64,000 nt of DNA from Salipiger pentaromativorans (GCF_024721115.1 NZ_JAMDHK010000004.1:1-64000); one strand, 5' to 3'; counted from the stretch's first letter, positions 44,460 through 54,362 are shown. Numbers and translations: made by a program. The notes: generated by a model not told the origin, from the sequence alone.

Positions 44460-46649
44460 ATGGATGCGTTCTACGACGAAGGCACGCTGGTCGCGGTATT
44501 GACCACGCAGCCGCTCGACCGGCTGCTGGATTACCGCGCGCCGCAGGGCGGGTGCTTTCAGGGCGCCTTTGTCGAGGTGCCTCTCGGGCCGCGCAAGGTG
44601 CTGGGTGTGGTCTGGGGGCCGGGCAAGGGCGATTTCGACTATGCCAAGGTGCGGTCGGTCATCCGGGTGCTCGACGCGGTGCCGATGCGCGACGAGCTGC
44701 GCAGCTTTCTGGAGCGCGCGGGCGAGTACACGCTGACCCCGATGTCCGCGATGCTGCGGCTGGCCACCCGCGCGCCGGGGCTGGGCGACGCGCCCTCGAT
44801 GCGCAAGATCTTCCGGCTGGGAGAGGCCGAACCGGACCGGCTGACCGATGCCCGCCGCCGGGTGCTCGAGGTGCTGCGCGACATGGGCGGGTTGGCGCTG
44901 ACGCAGGGCGAGCTGGCCGAGACCGCGGGAGTGACGCCTTCGGTGATCAAGGGGCTGGTGAAGCTGGGCGCGGTGCGCGAGGAGGAGGCGCCGCGCGACA
45001 CGGCCTTTCCCCGGCTCGATCCGGATTACGGCGGCAAGGATCTTGCCGAGGATCAGGCAGCGGCGGCGGAGGTGCTGCGCGCCGGTGTGGCCTCCGGGCG
45101 CTACGGGACGGTGCTGCTCAAGGGGGTGACCGGCTCGGGCAAGACCGAGGTCTATCTCGAGGCGGTGGCCGAAACGTTGCGCAAGCGGCGGCAGGCGTTG
45201 GTGCTTCTGCCCGAGATCGCGCTGACCTCGGAGTTCCTCACCCGCGTCGAGGCGCGCTTTGGCGCGAAACCCGCCGAATGGCATTCCGGCGTGACGGTGA
45301 CCGAGCGCCGGCGCGTCTGGAAACAGGTGGCGCTGGGCGGCGCGCAGCTTGTGGTGGGCGCGCGCTCGGCGCTGTTCCTGCCGTTCCGCGATCTCGGCCT
45401 CATCGTCGTGGATGAGGAACACGACACCTCCTACAAGCAGGAGGAAGGCGTGCTCTACAACGCCCGCGACATGGCGGTGCTGCGCGCCTCGGTCTGTTCC
45501 GCGCGGGTCGTTTTGGCCTCGGCCACGCCCTCGCTGGAAAGCTGGGCCAATGCCGATGCGGGCAAATATACGCGGCTCGACCTGACCTCGCGTTTCGGCG
45601 CGGCGGTGCTGCCCGAGATGCGCAGCATCGACATGCGAGGCGAGGTTCTGCCGTCGAACCGCTGGGTCTCGCCCAGCTTGCAGGCGGCGGTCAACGCGCG
45701 GCTGGCGCGGGGCGAGCAGGCGATGCTGTTCCTGAACCGGCGCGGCTATGCGCCGGTGACGATCTGCCGGGCCTGCGGCCATCAGATCGGCTGTCCGCAT
45801 TGCGACGCGCGCATGGTCGAGCACCGGTTCTTGCAGCGCCTCGTCTGCCATCAATGCGGCGAGACCATCCCCAAGCCCGAGACCTGCCCGAGCTGCGGCG
45901 CCGAGGACAAGCTCGCCGCCGTCGGTCCGGGGGTGGAGCGGCTGGCCGAAGAGGCGGCGGCGCTGTTCCCCGAGGCGCGGCTGGCGGTGCTGTCCTCGGA
46001 TCTCTTCGGCTCGGCGCGGGCGCTGAAGGAGGAAATCGAGAAGATCGCCCGGGGCGCGGCGGACATCGTCATCGGAACGCAGCTTGTGGCCAAGGGGCAC
46101 AATTTTCCGCTGCTGACGCTGGTGGGGGTGATCGACGCGGATCTGGGGCTTCAGGGCTCGGACCTGCGCGCCGCCGAGCGGACCTTTCAGCTCATGCGGC
46201 AGGTGGCCGGGCGCGCGGGGCGGGCGGAAAAGCCCGGCGTGGCGCTGCTCCAGACCTATCAGCCCGAACATCCGGTGATCCGGGCCATCCTGTCGGGCGA
46301 TGAAGAGGGGTTCTGGAAGGCCGAGGCCGAGGAACGGCGCGCGGCGGGGATGCCGCCCTATGGGCGGCTGGCGGGGGTGATCCTGTCCTCGACCGAGGTG
46401 CAGGAGGTGTTCGACCTCGGCAATGCCATGGCGCGGCAGGACGCGCCGCTGCGCCGGGTGGGGGCGCAGGTCTACGGGCCCGCGCCGGCGCCGATTGCCC
46501 GGGTGCGCGGGCGGCATCGGGTGCGCCTGCTGGTCAAGGCGCCGAAAGGCGTGGCGTTGCAGCCGGCGCTGGCGGAATGGGCCGCGCAGTTCCGCCTGAA
46601 AGGCGAACTGCGCATGGCCATCGACATCGACCCGCAGAGCTTCTTCTGA
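44460..46649 (+). CDS. priA: Primosomal protein N' (replication restart helicase PriA)
   Basis: Superfamily 2 DNA helicase (729 aa) that reloads replisomes at stalled forks. An N-terminal 3'-DNA-binding domain is followed by Walker A GVTGSGKTEVYL (near residue 222), the DEEH box (near 318), eight zinc-binding cysteines from CRACGHQIGCPHC through CPSCGA (near 437-480) and a C-terminal helicase domain with AGRAGRAEKPG. The start is the ATG at 44460; the frame continues upstream antisense to the transaldolase gene but is not coding. Confidence 0.95.
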   Translation: MDAFYDEGTLVAVLTTQPLDRLLDYRAPQGGCFQGAFVEVPLGPRKVLGVVWGPGKGDFDYAKVRSVIRVLDAVPMRDELRSFLERAGEYTLTPMSAMLRLATRAPGLGDAPSMRKIFRLGEAEPDRLTDARRRVLEVLRDMGGLALTQGELAETAGVTPSVIKGLVKLGAVREEEAPRDTAFPRLDPDYGGKDLAEDQAAAAEVLRAGVASGRYGTVLLKGVTGSGKTEVYLEAVAETLRKRRQALVLLPEIALTSEFLTRVEARFGAKPAEWHSGVTVTERRRVWKQVALGGAQLVVGARSALFLPFRDLGLIVVDEEHDTSYKQEEGVLYNARDMAVLRASVCSARVVLASATPSLESWANADAGKYTRLDLTSRFGAAVLPEMRSIDMRGEVLPSNRWVSPSLQAAVNARLARGEQAMLFLNRRGYAPVTICRACGHQIGCPHCDARMVEHRFLQRLVCHQCGETIPKPETCPSCGAEDKLAAVGPGVERLAEEAAALFPEARLAVLSSDLFGSARALKEEIEKIARGAADIVIGTQLVAKGHNFPLLTLVGVIDADLGLQGSDLRAAERTFQLMRQVAGRAGRAEKPGVALLQTYQPEHPVIRAILSGDEEGFWKAEAEERRAAGMPPYGRLAGVILSSTEVQEVFDLGNAMARQDAPLRRVGAQVYGPAPAPIARVRGRHRVRLLVKAPKGVALQPALAEWAAQFRLKGELRMAIDIDPQSFF

Positions 46650-46682
46650 ACGCGGATCCCGTGCCGCCGCGCGCCTAGGTGT

Positions 46683-47453
46683 TCAGTCCCGGGTCTTCAC
46701 CCGCTCATAGCGCTGCCGGGCGATGTCCTCGTCGCGCGCGGCCTTGCGGTCGGCGGCCAGCGCCGTCTCGACATAGTTCAGATGCGCCTCGACCGCGGCG
46801 CGGGCCGCGGCGGGATCGCGGGCCTGAAGCGCGTCGTTGATCGCGCGATGCTGGTCCAGCAGCGCCTCGCGCGTGGTGCGCTGCTTGAACATCACGGAGC
46901 GGTTGTAGAACACGCCTTCGCGCAGAAGCTGATACATCGAGCGCATCATGTGCAGCATGATCACATTGTGGCCGGCCTCGATGATCGCCAGATGGAACTC
47001 GGCGTCCAGCCGGGCCTCTTCGCTCGGGTTGCGCTTGGCATGGGCGGCTTCCATCTGCCCGAAAAGCGAGTCGATCACCTTGAGATCGGTCTCTGTCCCG
47101 TGGTGGGCCGCGCGTTCTGCGGCGAGCCCCTCCATGTCGCGGCGAAAGCTGAGATAATCGAACACCGCCTCGTCGTGATTGGCGAAAAGCTGCACCAGCG
47201 TGTCCGAAAACGCCGATCCCAGCGCCTCGGTGACAAAGATCCCGGCGCCTGCGCGCGAGGTCAGCAGCCCGCGGGCCTGCAAATCCGCCACCGCCTCGCG
47301 CAGCGACGGGCGCGAGACGCCCAGACGCTCCGAAAGCTCGCGCTCGGCAGGCAGGCGCTCTCCCGGGCGGAGGATGCCACGCAGGATCAGTTCCTCGATC
47401 TGCCGGATCACGGCCGAGGCGAGTTTCTCCGAATGCACGGGGCGGAAGGGCAT
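46683..47453 (-). CDS. GntR-family transcriptional regulator, FadR/FCD subfamily
   Basis: Repressor of 256 aa with an N-terminal winged helix (LPAERELSERLGVSRPSLREA, core at residues 37-56) and a C-terminal FCD ligand domain. The FCD domain carries the metal-binding pattern DAEFHLAIIEAGHN (near 150) and a later His in a YNRS-to-AHLNYVE stretch. The overall type is PdhR/LldR-like, usually controlling organic-acid use. The start is at 47453. A GGTCA-N7-TGACC dyad lies just upstream and may be its operator. No obvious target operon adjoins. Confidence 0.88.
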   Translation of the reverse strand: MPFRPVHSEKLASAVIRQIEELILRGILRPGERLPAERELSERLGVSRPSLREAVADLQARGLLTSRAGAGIFVTEALGSAFSDTLVQLFANHDEAVFDYLSFRRDMEGLAAERAAHHGTETDLKVIDSLFGQMEAAHAKRNPSEEARLDAEFHLAIIEAGHNVIMLHMMRSMYQLLREGVFYNRSVMFKQRTTREALLDQHRAINDALQARDPAAARAAVEAHLNYVETALAADRKAARDEDIARQRYERVKTRD

Positions 47454-47477
47454 GACAGGTCTCTGACTGGCGGAATT

Positions 47478-47494
47478 GGTCAGGTTATATGACC
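47478..47494. promoter_or_regulatory. Candidate GntR operator
   Basis: GGTCA-GGTTATA-TGACC, an inverted repeat 25 bases upstream of the FadR-type gene start, in the style of LldR/PdhR sites (TNGTNNNACNA-related). Confidence 0.45.
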
Positions 47495-47543
47495 GCACCG
47501 CGCCGCGGCGCAAGTGGGACGGGCGGGGTGGCCCGTCACGCGC

Positions 47544-48002
47544 CTACCAGCGGTCGAGCGCCGCTTCGTCCTCGTCCTTCGCGGCCACCCAGGATTGCCC
47601 GCCTTCCGCGCGTTCCTTCTTCCAGAAGGGGGCGCGGGATTTCAGGTAATCCATGAGAAATTCCGCCGCCTCGAAGGCGTTCTTCCGGTGCGGTGCGGCG
47701 GTGGCGACCATCATGATGCGCTCGCCGGCCGTCATCTTGCCATAGCGATGGATGACCAGAACCTCGCCCAGCGACCAGCGCGCCTGCGCCTCGGCGGCGA
47801 TCTTGGCCAGCGCCTTCTCGGTCATGCCGGGGTAATGCTCGATCTCCATCCCCTCGAGCCCGCCGGTGACGTCGCGCACCACGCCGGTGAAGGTGACCAC
47901 CGCGCCCATGTCGCTGCGCTCTGCCGCAAAGCGCTCGGCCTCGGCGCCGAAATCGAACGGTTCCTCCTGAACGACAACCCGCAGACCGGCATCCTCGGCC
48001 AT
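47544..48002 (-). CDS. moaE: Molybdopterin synthase catalytic subunit MoaE
   Basis: Large subunit (152 aa) of molybdopterin synthase, inserting dithiolene sulfur into precursor Z during molybdenum cofactor synthesis. Visible family parts are GAVVTFTGVVRDVTGG (near residue 33), LVIHRYGKMTAGE (near 83) and HRKNAFEAAEFLMDYLK, with the catalytic lysines in RAPFWKKE. It lies four bases after moaD, the sulfur-carrier partner. Last gene of the recO-pgsA-moaD-moaE run. Confidence 0.95.
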   Translation of the reverse strand: MAEDAGLRVVVQEEPFDFGAEAERFAAERSDMGAVVTFTGVVRDVTGGLEGMEIEHYPGMTEKALAKIAAEAQARWSLGEVLVIHRYGKMTAGERIMMVATAAPHRKNAFEAAEFLMDYLKSRAPFWKKERAEGGQSWVAAKDEDEAALDRW

Positions 48003-48005
48003 GGC

Positions 48006-48254
48006 TCAGCCCCCCGTCATCGGCGGAAAGAAGGCCACTTCCCGAACACCGGCCAGCGGCGCGTCGAAATCGGTCAGTTCCTGATCGACCGCCACGCGCA
48101 GCGCGGAGAGATCGGAAAACGCCATGGCATAACGCTCTTCGCGGGCGCGCAGCTCGTCGATCAGCGCGGCCACCGTGGCGGCCTGCGTCTCGATCTTTTC
48201 TTTCGGCAGCCCGATCCGTTCCCGGACCCAGGCGAAATACAGCACGTCCATCAT
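48006..48254 (-). CDS. moaD: Molybdopterin synthase sulfur carrier subunit MoaD
   Basis: Ubiquitin-like sulfur carrier (82 aa) ending in the required Gly-Gly (PPMTGG), which is thiocarboxylated before sulfur transfer in MoaE. The ATG at 48254 overlaps the pgsA stop (ATGA); a second ATG follows at once. The longer frame upstream is antisense or out-of-frame pgsA and is ignored. Confidence 0.93.
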   Translation of the reverse strand: MMDVLYFAWVRERIGLPKEKIETQAATVAALIDELRAREERYAMAFSDLSALRVAVDQELTDFDAPLAGVREVAFFPPMTGG

Positions 48255-48916
48255 CGCTCCTCCTGCAGATGGGGAAGGGCCTTGGTGAAATAGTCCCAGC
48301 CGGTGATCAGCGTCAGCGTCGCCGCGATCCACAGCAGCGTGAGCCCGATATGCCCGGCCCAGGTCATGCCCTGTTCCTTCCAGAGCAGGCCATGCACGTC
48401 GGCGGAGTCGCCGCTCAGGATCGCGCTGACCTGACGCGGGTCGAGCTCTATCACCGTCACGGCAAGATAATGCTCGAAGACGCCCTGGGCAAAAAGCACC
48501 GCAATGGCGATCATCTGGAAGGTGGTTTTCCACTTCGCCAGCTTCGTCACCCTCAGCGTGCCCGCCACATCGCCGAGATATTCCCGCAGCCCGCTGACAA
48601 AGACCTCGCGGAACAGGATGAAGGTCGCCGGCAGCACCAGCCAGGGCGACATCGAGGAATATCCCACGATCACCATCAGCGCGATCACCACCATCGCCTT
48701 GTCGGCGATCGGGTCGAGCATCGCGCCCAGCTTCGATTCCAGCGACCAGGCGCGGGCGATATAGCCGTCGAACCAGTCGGTGATGGCGGCGCTGACGAAG
48801 AGCAGCAGCGCGAACCAGTCCGCCAGCGGGCGCGAGAAATACAGAAACATCACCGCCAGGCCCGGAGCGGCGAGCAGGCGGAGCGCAGTGAGGGTATTGG
48901 GTAGGGTCCAGCGCAT
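48251..48916 (-). CDS. pgsA: CDP-diacylglycerol--glycerol-3-phosphate 3-phosphatidyltransferase
   Basis: Inner-membrane enzyme (221 aa) that commits CDP-diacylglycerol to phosphatidylglycerol. LPNTLTALRLLAAPG at the N-terminus and the full CDP-alcohol motif from DWFDGYIARAW to GAMLDPIADK (about residues 45-72) identify PgsA, with four to six hydrophobic helices. The start is at 48916; a longer frame adds 19 unlikely residues. It is followed by moaD with overlap and preceded by recO at 76 bases. Confidence 0.94.
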   Translation of the reverse strand: MRWTLPNTLTALRLLAAPGLAVMFLYFSRPLADWFALLLFVSAAITDWFDGYIARAWSLESKLGAMLDPIADKAMVVIALMVIVGYSSMSPWLVLPATFILFREVFVSGLREYLGDVAGTLRVTKLAKWKTTFQMIAIAVLFAQGVFEHYLAVTVIELDPRQVSAILSGDSADVHGLLWKEQGMTWAGHIGLTLLWIAATLTLITGWDYFTKALPHLQEER

Positions 48917-48992
48917 GGTGGATACGTAACGCTCTTTGCCGGGCGAGGGAAGAGAGGCCGCGAGGAGCGGCACCGTGCCGCGCCGGGGCGGC

Positions 48993-49721
48993 TCAGCCCG
49001 CCTGCCGCGCGAAGCGTTCGACGAATTGCGCGCGGGCGGCGGGCAGCGGACGGTCGCGCAGTTCGGGGGCCAGCCGCTGTTCGAGGAAATAGCCGGTGGT
49101 GCGCAGCGCGGTCAGGATTCCTGCATCGCCGGCCTCGCCCCGGCCCAGCAGCACCGGCGGCAGCGGCAACAGCCGCGCCGCCCAGTCGCCCGCGCCGATG
49201 GCCGAGACGGCCCGCCCGCTGCGGGGCGACACGTAATCCAGCGGCTCGTTCACCCCGGTGACCGCGCAGGCCGAGAGATCGAGCCCGAAACCCATCTCTT
49301 CCAGCAGCGCCTGTTCCCAGCGCAGATAGGCCAGCGGCCAGAGCTCGCGCTGGCCGAGCAGGTCGAGCAGCCGTTCGGATTGTGCGTAGAGACGGGGATG
49401 CGACTCGCGCTCGGGCAGGCAGAACGAGAGCAGCGCCACCACCGCGTTGAGCCCGGAAAGCGACAGCCGGTCGCCCATGGCCGCCGCCGCGCGCGAGCGC
49501 TGCGGCTCGACCGTCCAGGCGCCCATGTGATCCTCGAGCCGCGCCCGCCAGCTCAGGTCGAGCTGCGCGCCGGGTTGCAGGCTGGGCGCGACCTTGCGCG
49601 AGGCGCCGCCGCGCAGCACACCCAAATGGCGCCCGTGCTCGGCGGTGAACACCTCGAGAATCGCCGAGGTCTCGCCGTGCCTGCGGGCCGAGAGAAGAAT
49701 GCCTGTGTCGCGCCAGTCCAT
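48993..49721 (-). CDS. recO: DNA repair protein RecO
   Basis: Recombination mediator (242 aa) that loads RecA with RecR in the RecFOR pathway. The N-terminal OB-fold begins [21 protein letters not shown], seen as residues 1-20, with [19 protein letters not shown] near 26. Helical C-terminal sequence follows, without the zinc cysteines of some homologues. Start at 49721. In relatives recO follows era; here two other genes and an opposite-strand gene lie between them. Confidence 0.92.
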   Translation of the reverse strand: MDWRDTGILLSARRHGETSAILEVFTAEHGRHLGVLRGGASRKVAPSLQPGAQLDLSWRARLEDHMGAWTVEPQRSRAAAAMGDRLSLSGLNAVVALLSFCLPERESHPRLYAQSERLLDLLGQRELWPLAYLRWEQALLEEMGFGLDLSACAVTGVNEPLDYVSPRSGRAVSAIGAGDWAARLLPLPPVLLGRGEAGDAGILTALRTTGYFLEQRLAPELRDRPLPAARAQFVERFARQAG

Positions 49722-49775
49722 GGCCGGACTATCGAACGGCTTGCCGCGCTCGGCAAGTTGCGACAGGGTTTTGTC

Positions 49776-50372
49776 ATGACCAAGGAACAACGCCTCTTTG
49801 CCGTTCTGATCGCCGGGCTCACGCTGGCCGCGCTGGTGGTGCAGTTCATGGCCACCGCAGGGAACAACCCCGATTACACCCCGCCCGAGACGCTGTGGCG
49901 GCTGGCGCGCTATTTCACGATCCTCACCAATGCGCTGGTGGCGGGCACCTTCCTGTGGATGGCGCTGGGCAACCGCATGGCGGCCGCCGCCTGGCTGGGC
50001 GGGCTGGCGCTCTGGATCGGGATCGTGGGGGTGGTCTATCATCTGCTGCTGGCCAAGCCGCTGACCGGGCTCGACGCGCTGGCCGATCTGGGGCTGCATA
50101 CGGTGACGCCTGTGCTGACCGTGCTGTTCTGGGTCTTCGCCGCGCCGAAACACGGGCTGCGGTTCAAGACGGCGCTGGTCTGGATGCTCTGGCCGCTGGC
50201 CTATGTGGGCTATGCGCTGCTGCGCGGCCAGATCGAGGGGATCTACCCGTATTTCTTTGTCGATCCGACGCAGATCGGCTGGGCCGGCGTGCTGCGCTGG
50301 TCGGGAATCCTCTGCGTGGGCTTCGTCTCGGCGGGGGGCGTGCAGGTCGGGATCGCGCGGCTGCTGCGCTAG
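49776..50372 (+). CDS. Pr6Pr family membrane protein
   Basis: Integral membrane protein (198 aa) with six hydrophobic helices and conserved [13 protein letters not shown] (near residue 44), [12 protein letters not shown] (near 107) and [14 protein letters not shown] (near 155), matching the Pr6Pr family related to AIG1/FAR-17a hydrolases. The function is unknown in bacteria. Single gene between recO (divergent) and DUF1491 (convergent); weak AGGG ribosome site. Confidence 0.88.
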   Translation: MTKEQRLFAVLIAGLTLAALVVQFMATAGNNPDYTPPETLWRLARYFTILTNALVAGTFLWMALGNRMAAAAWLGGLALWIGIVGVVYHLLLAKPLTGLDALADLGLHTVTPVLTVLFWVFAAPKHGLRFKTALVWMLWPLAYVGYALLRGQIEGIYPYFFVDPTQIGWAGVLRWSGILCVGFVSAGGVQVGIARLLR

Positions 50373-50418
50373 CGGCGGCTCGGCTATGCGGCGCAGGGCA
50401 GGCACGCCGCCCTAGCGC

Positions 50419-50751
50419 TCAATCCGCCAGCCCCTCTTCGTCCAGCAGGTGCCGCCCTGCGCGGTCCTCGACCTCGATCACCCAGAGATCCGGGTCGAAA
50501 TCGCGCTGTTTCGCGATCGAAATATCCACCTCGCGCTCGTCGCCCGAGGCGAGTTCGGTCCATTTCCGCGCGCCCGACATCAGGTCGAAGCCACGTGTGA
50601 ACGCCTGTGCCCTGCCATCGAGCGTTGCGAGCTTCACCAGCACGGCCCCGGCGGTATCGTCGCCATGGGCCGTCACATAGGCGGGAATGTTCTGGAACGA
50701 GAGCCGTGCCAGATAGGCATCGACCCAGAACCGCGTGGTCAGCCGCGCCAT
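50419..50751 (-). CDS. DUF1491 family protein
   Basis: Small cytoplasmic protein (110 aa), an alphaproteobacterial family of unknown role. TTRFWVDAYLARL at the N-terminus and KQRDFDPDLWVIEVEDRAGR near the C-terminus are typical. It starts four bases after the era stop, so it is probably co-transcribed with era. Confidence 0.9.
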   Translation of the reverse strand: MARLTTRFWVDAYLARLSFQNIPAYVTAHGDDTAGAVLVKLATLDGRAQAFTRGFDLMSGARKWTELASGDEREVDISIAKQRDFDPDLWVIEVEDRAGRHLLDEEGLAD

Positions 50752-50755
50752 GGGC

Positions 50756-51661
50756 TCAGTTGCCGTCCTTGAAATCGAGCCCCATCTCGGAATAGCGCTC
50801 GGCCTCTTCCAGCCAGTTCTCGCGCACCTTCACCTGAAGAAAGAGATGCACCTTGCGGCCGAGGAATTCCTCGATCTCGGCGCGGGCCGCCTGGCTGATG
50901 GCCTTGATCGTCTCGCCCTTCTTGCCCAGCACGATGCCCTTGTGGCCGTCGCGGGCGACATAGATCATCTGGTCGATCCGGGCCGAGCCGTCGGCGCGCT
51001 CTTCCCAGTTTTCGGTCTCCACGGTGAGCTGGTAGGGCAGTTCCTGATGCAGCCGCAGGGTCAGCTTTTCGCGGGTCATCTCGGCGGCGATCATGCGCAT
51101 GGGCAGATCGGCGATCTGGTCCTCGGGATAAAGCCAGGGCCCTTCGGGCAGTTCCTGGGCCAGCCATTTGCGGAGATCCTCGACGCCATGGCCGCGTTCG
51201 GCCGAGATCATAAAGGTCTTTGCGAAGGGGAAGCGTTCGTTCAGATCCTGCGACAGCGCCAGCAGCTTCGGCGCCTCGACACGGTCGATCTTGTTGATCG
51301 CAAGCGCCACCACGCGGCCCTTGGGCAGATCGGCGAGCCCTTCCAGAATGCGCTCCACCCCGTCGGTCACGCCGCGATGGGCCTCGACCAGCAGCACGAT
51401 GATGTCGGCATCCGCCGCGCCGCCCCAGGCCGCCGCGACCATGGCCCGGTCTAGCCGGCGGCGCGGTTTGAACAGGCCGGGCGTGTCGACGAACACAAGC
51501 TGGCTGTCGCCTTCCATGGCCACGCCGCGGATGCGCGCGCGTGTCGTCTGCACCTTGTGCGTGACGATGGACACCTTCGCCCCCACCATGCGGTTGGTCA
51601 GGGTGGATTTGCCCGCATTGGGCTCTCCGATCAGGGCGACAAAGCCGGCGCGTGTGGTCAT
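50756..51661 (-). CDS. era: GTPase Era
   Basis: Essential ribosome-assembly GTPase (301 aa) that binds the 3' end of 16S rRNA. G motifs are GEPNAGKST (G1), DTPGL (G3) and NKID (G4), and the C-terminal KH domain shows GHKGIVLGKKGETIKAIS near residue 240. The start is at 51661 with GAGGACC upstream; an ATG six codons earlier is less likely. Followed at four bases by DUF1491. rnc lies about 3 kb upstream, separated by two inserted genes. Confidence 0.96.
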   Translation of the reverse strand: MTTRAGFVALIGEPNAGKSTLTNRMVGAKVSIVTHKVQTTRARIRGVAMEGDSQLVFVDTPGLFKPRRRLDRAMVAAAWGGAADADIIVLLVEAHRGVTDGVERILEGLADLPKGRVVALAINKIDRVEAPKLLALSQDLNERFPFAKTFMISAERGHGVEDLRKWLAQELPEGPWLYPEDQIADLPMRMIAAEMTREKLTLRLHQELPYQLTVETENWEERADGSARIDQMIYVARDGHKGIVLGKKGETIKAISQAARAEIEEFLGRKVHLFLQVKVRENWLEEAERYSEMGLDFKDGN

Positions 51662-51747
51662 GCGGTCCTCGGGGGTCAAGATCGCGCAGGAAATAAGGGA
51701 TTTCCGCCGGAAAGGCTAGGGGAACCGCACGGGCCCGCGATGCGAGG

Positions 51748-53328
51748 TCATTGACCCGCGACCGGGCCGCTGGGCGGCGCCTCGGACCCGTCCGTCCCGC
51801 CGCTGCCGCCATCGCCGGGCGCGGGGGGCACGGGCTCTGGCGCCTCGTCCTGAAAGAAGGTGGCCAGCAGCAGGCGGATCTCCACATCGCCCGCCTCCGA
51901 AAGCGTCACCGGCACGCCCAGGCAGGTCAGCCCCTCGGGCAGATCGGTCAAGGGGAGGCTCTGCGCGACGCGCACGCCGGGAAAGCCCGCGCGGATCCCG
52001 TCTTCGATATTGTCCTCCAGCCACCAGAGCAGGAAATCCGCGTTCACGCCGAAATTGCTCGTGGTGATGGCATAGCTGATCTGGTCGCCCGAGCTGTTAC
52101 AAGCGGCGGCGATGTCGAGATCGACGTGAATCGAGATGTCCGCCGTCGTTCCCGCCGGACCATCGCCCTTGAGCCCGAGGGACACGCGGTAGCTGTCCTC
52201 GTCCACCACCGAGATCTTTACCGTGCTGCTGTCGCCCGATGCGGGCGGGCTCCAATAGGCCTCTGGAATGGCGCCGATCACGTCGCCCACGATGGCCTCG
52301 ATCCGGCTTTGCATGTCGCGCTGGGTGAGCCCCAGCTTGTCGCTGGGCAGGGTCACCGTGACAAGCTGGCCTTCGGGAAGCGGGTCGTCGTCCGTTTGCA
52401 ACGCGCTGGTGGTGATCTCGCTGAACAGCACCAGCAATTGCGGATCGAAGCGCCCCCAGGACGGGTGCCCGCGCAGGTCGTCATAGGGCACGACCAGCCG
52501 GTTCTGCGTGTCCGCCCGCAGCCAGTGGCAGCCATCGGGCTGATCGTCATAGGTCTTCTGGAAATAGTCGATCCCGTTGACCGTCAGCGTGACCTGCTCG
52601 ACGCACCAGTCGTCCGAGCCCGATTTCTCGACGAAGATCTGCGTGATGTCGCTGATCCGGCGCAGATCGGCGAAATTCAGATCATAGGTGAAGCGGTCGT
52701 CGCGCTCGAAATCGTTGCGGCTGTAATCGACCCAGGTGCTGTTGCCCCGGGGCTCGATGACGGCGCGACTGTTCAGCAGTACAGCGATGTCGTCGTCGGT
52801 GCCCGCGTTCGCCACATCCGCGGTCTTGAACCCGATCTGCACCCGGAACACCGGGTTGTCGCCGGCGGCGGGGGTAAAGGCGCAGCGGATCGGCGAGGGG
52901 ATGTCAACGGTATCGCCAAGCGCGACCACCCGGTAGCAATAGAGCCGCTCCGGCGTGAGCCCGCTATCGGCGATCTGCGGAAAGCCGTCCTGCGGCCCGA
53001 GCGCGGCCACCTCCTGCCAGTCGCCGGCCTGCGGTGTCCGCCACCGCTGCCCCAGATCGCTGCGGTCGATACGATAGCCGGTTTCCACCTCGGTCCGGTC
53101 GCTCCAGAGGACGGTCAGCCGGGTGGGACGGCGGTCGCGCAGGAACACCGATTTCGGTGCGCGCAGCCGGTCCTCGCCGCTGCCCGGCGGGGCGATGGGC
53201 TCGGGGACGGGGCCGGTGTTGCCGGCCGGCACAAACGGTCGTTCGGCGGCGGCGGGGCTAGCCAGCGCGGCGAGGGAAAGGGAAAAAACGGCACCGATCA
53301 ACAAGGGGAACGCGAAGGGATTTCGCAT
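51748..53328 (-). CDS. Secreted protein with fibronectin-III-like and PLAT-like regions
   Basis: A 526-residue exported protein. Signal peptide at residues 1-27 (LLIGAVFSLSLAALASPAAA). A fibronectin-III-like stretch at about 60-150 includes RLTVLWSDRTEVETGYRIDR. A PLAT/LH2-like beta-sandwich at about 160-270 includes FKTADVANAGTDDDIAVLLN and SGSDDWCVEQVTLTVNG. A C-terminal region of unknown fold ends in a Gly/Pro/Ser-rich tail. GGAG precedes the ATG at 53328. It has no recognisable catalytic residues. It sits between rnc/EamA and era on the same strand, interrupting a usually compact cluster. Confidence 0.75.
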   Translation of the reverse strand: MRNPFAFPLLIGAVFSLSLAALASPAAAERPFVPAGNTGPVPEPIAPPGSGEDRLRAPKSVFLRDRRPTRLTVLWSDRTEVETGYRIDRSDLGQRWRTPQAGDWQEVAALGPQDGFPQIADSGLTPERLYCYRVVALGDTVDIPSPIRCAFTPAAGDNPVFRVQIGFKTADVANAGTDDDIAVLLNSRAVIEPRGNSTWVDYSRNDFERDDRFTYDLNFADLRRISDITQIFVEKSGSDDWCVEQVTLTVNGIDYFQKTYDDQPDGCHWLRADTQNRLVVPYDDLRGHPSWGRFDPQLLVLFSEITTSALQTDDDPLPEGQLVTVTLPSDKLGLTQRDMQSRIEAIVGDVIGAIPEAYWSPPASGDSSTVKISVVDEDSYRVSLGLKGDGPAGTTADISIHVDLDIAAACNSSGDQISYAITTSNFGVNADFLLWWLEDNIEDGIRAGFPGVRVAQSLPLTDLPEGLTCLGVPVTLSEAGDVEIRLLLATFFQDEAPEPVPPAPGDGGSGGTDGSEAPPSGPVAGQ

Positions 53329-53474
53329 CTCGGTCTCCAGAAAGGTCTTTGACAAATCAAGCAATCCGGCCCGGGCCGGTGCAGTTCACCCTATCACATC
53401 GGGCGGTTTCGAGCGACTCCGCGCTGCGGCATCCGGTCGGGGCAGAACCGTTGCCTGCGCCGGAGGGCCGGCGG

Positions 53475-54362
53475 TCAGGCCTTTCGGGCGCTGCGGATCA
53501 GCGTGTAAAGCCCGCTGCTCACGATCAGCGCGCCGCCCGCCAGGGTCCAGAGATCCGGACGTTCGTCGAAGAAGAGAAAGGCGAAGAACAGCGCCACCAG
53601 CAGCCGCGAATAGCGGAAAGGCGCCACGACCGAGACCTCGCCGGTGCGCATGGCGCGGGTCAGTGCGGTATAGGCGGTGACACCGACAAGGCCGGTCAGC
53701 AGCAGCCGCCCCAGCTCGATTCCCGTGGGCAGGCGCGGCGGGGCGGGGTCGAAGGGCAGCATAAGAAGCCCCGCCAGGATGATCACCGCAAAGCCCAATA
53801 CGCCAAGCTGGTTGGTCGAGACGGCGGGCGGGCTGGCGCGGGTGTAGAGATCGCGCATGGCAAAGCCGATCATCCCGGCGACCGCGAGCAGCGCGTCGGC
53901 GCGAAAGGCATCCGGCGTCGGGCGCAGGATCATCAGCACGCCCAGAAACCCGATGGCCATGGCGACCCAGCGCCGGGCGCCCACCTGTTCGCGCAGCAGC
54001 AGCGCGGCGCCCGCCGTGACCACCAGCGGCGCCGCCTGAAGGATCGACGAGGTGACCGACAAGGGCGTATAGGCCAGCGACAGCGCGAAGAAGAGCCGCC
54101 CCATGATCTCGAAAAACGTCCGGATCAGCAGCGAGGGCCGCAGGATGGCCGGGTGCAGGACCGGTTCCCGCGCCTTCAGGGTCAGCAGCACGTAAAGCGT
54201 GGTGCCCGTCAGGCCGAAGATCAGCGTCGCCTCGCCCGGCGGCAGGCCGGGGGCGACGGATTTGAACAGCGCGTCCTCGACGGCGAACAGCGTCATGGCC
54301 AGCACCATGAACCCCGCACCCAGCGCATTGCTGCCAGAGGAGCGGAGCCCCTGGTCAGCCAC
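53475..54362 (-). CDS. EamA/DMT-family membrane transporter
   Basis: Ten-helix drug/metabolite transporter (295 aa) formed of two EamA repeats, with [20 protein letters not shown] (near 87) closing the first and [20 protein letters not shown] closing the second. The start is a GTG at 54362 overlapping the rnc stop (GTGGCTGA), which keeps the first helix intact; ATG further in would truncate it. S-adenosylmethionine and amino-acid exporters are among relatives, but the substrate is unknown. Confidence 0.9.
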   Translation of the reverse strand: MADQGLRSSGSNALGAGFMVLAMTLFAVEDALFKSVAPGLPPGEATLIFGLTGTTLYVLLTLKAREPVLHPAILRPSLLIRTFFEIMGRLFFALSLAYTPLSVTSSILQAAPLVVTAGAALLLREQVGARRWVAMAIGFLGVLMILRPTPDAFRADALLAVAGMIGFAMRDLYTRASPPAVSTNQLGVLGFAVIILAGLLMLPFDPAPPRLPTGIELGRLLLTGLVGVTAYTALTRAMRTGEVSVVAPFRYSRLLVALFFAFLFFDERPDLWTLAGGALIVSSGLYTLIRSARKA

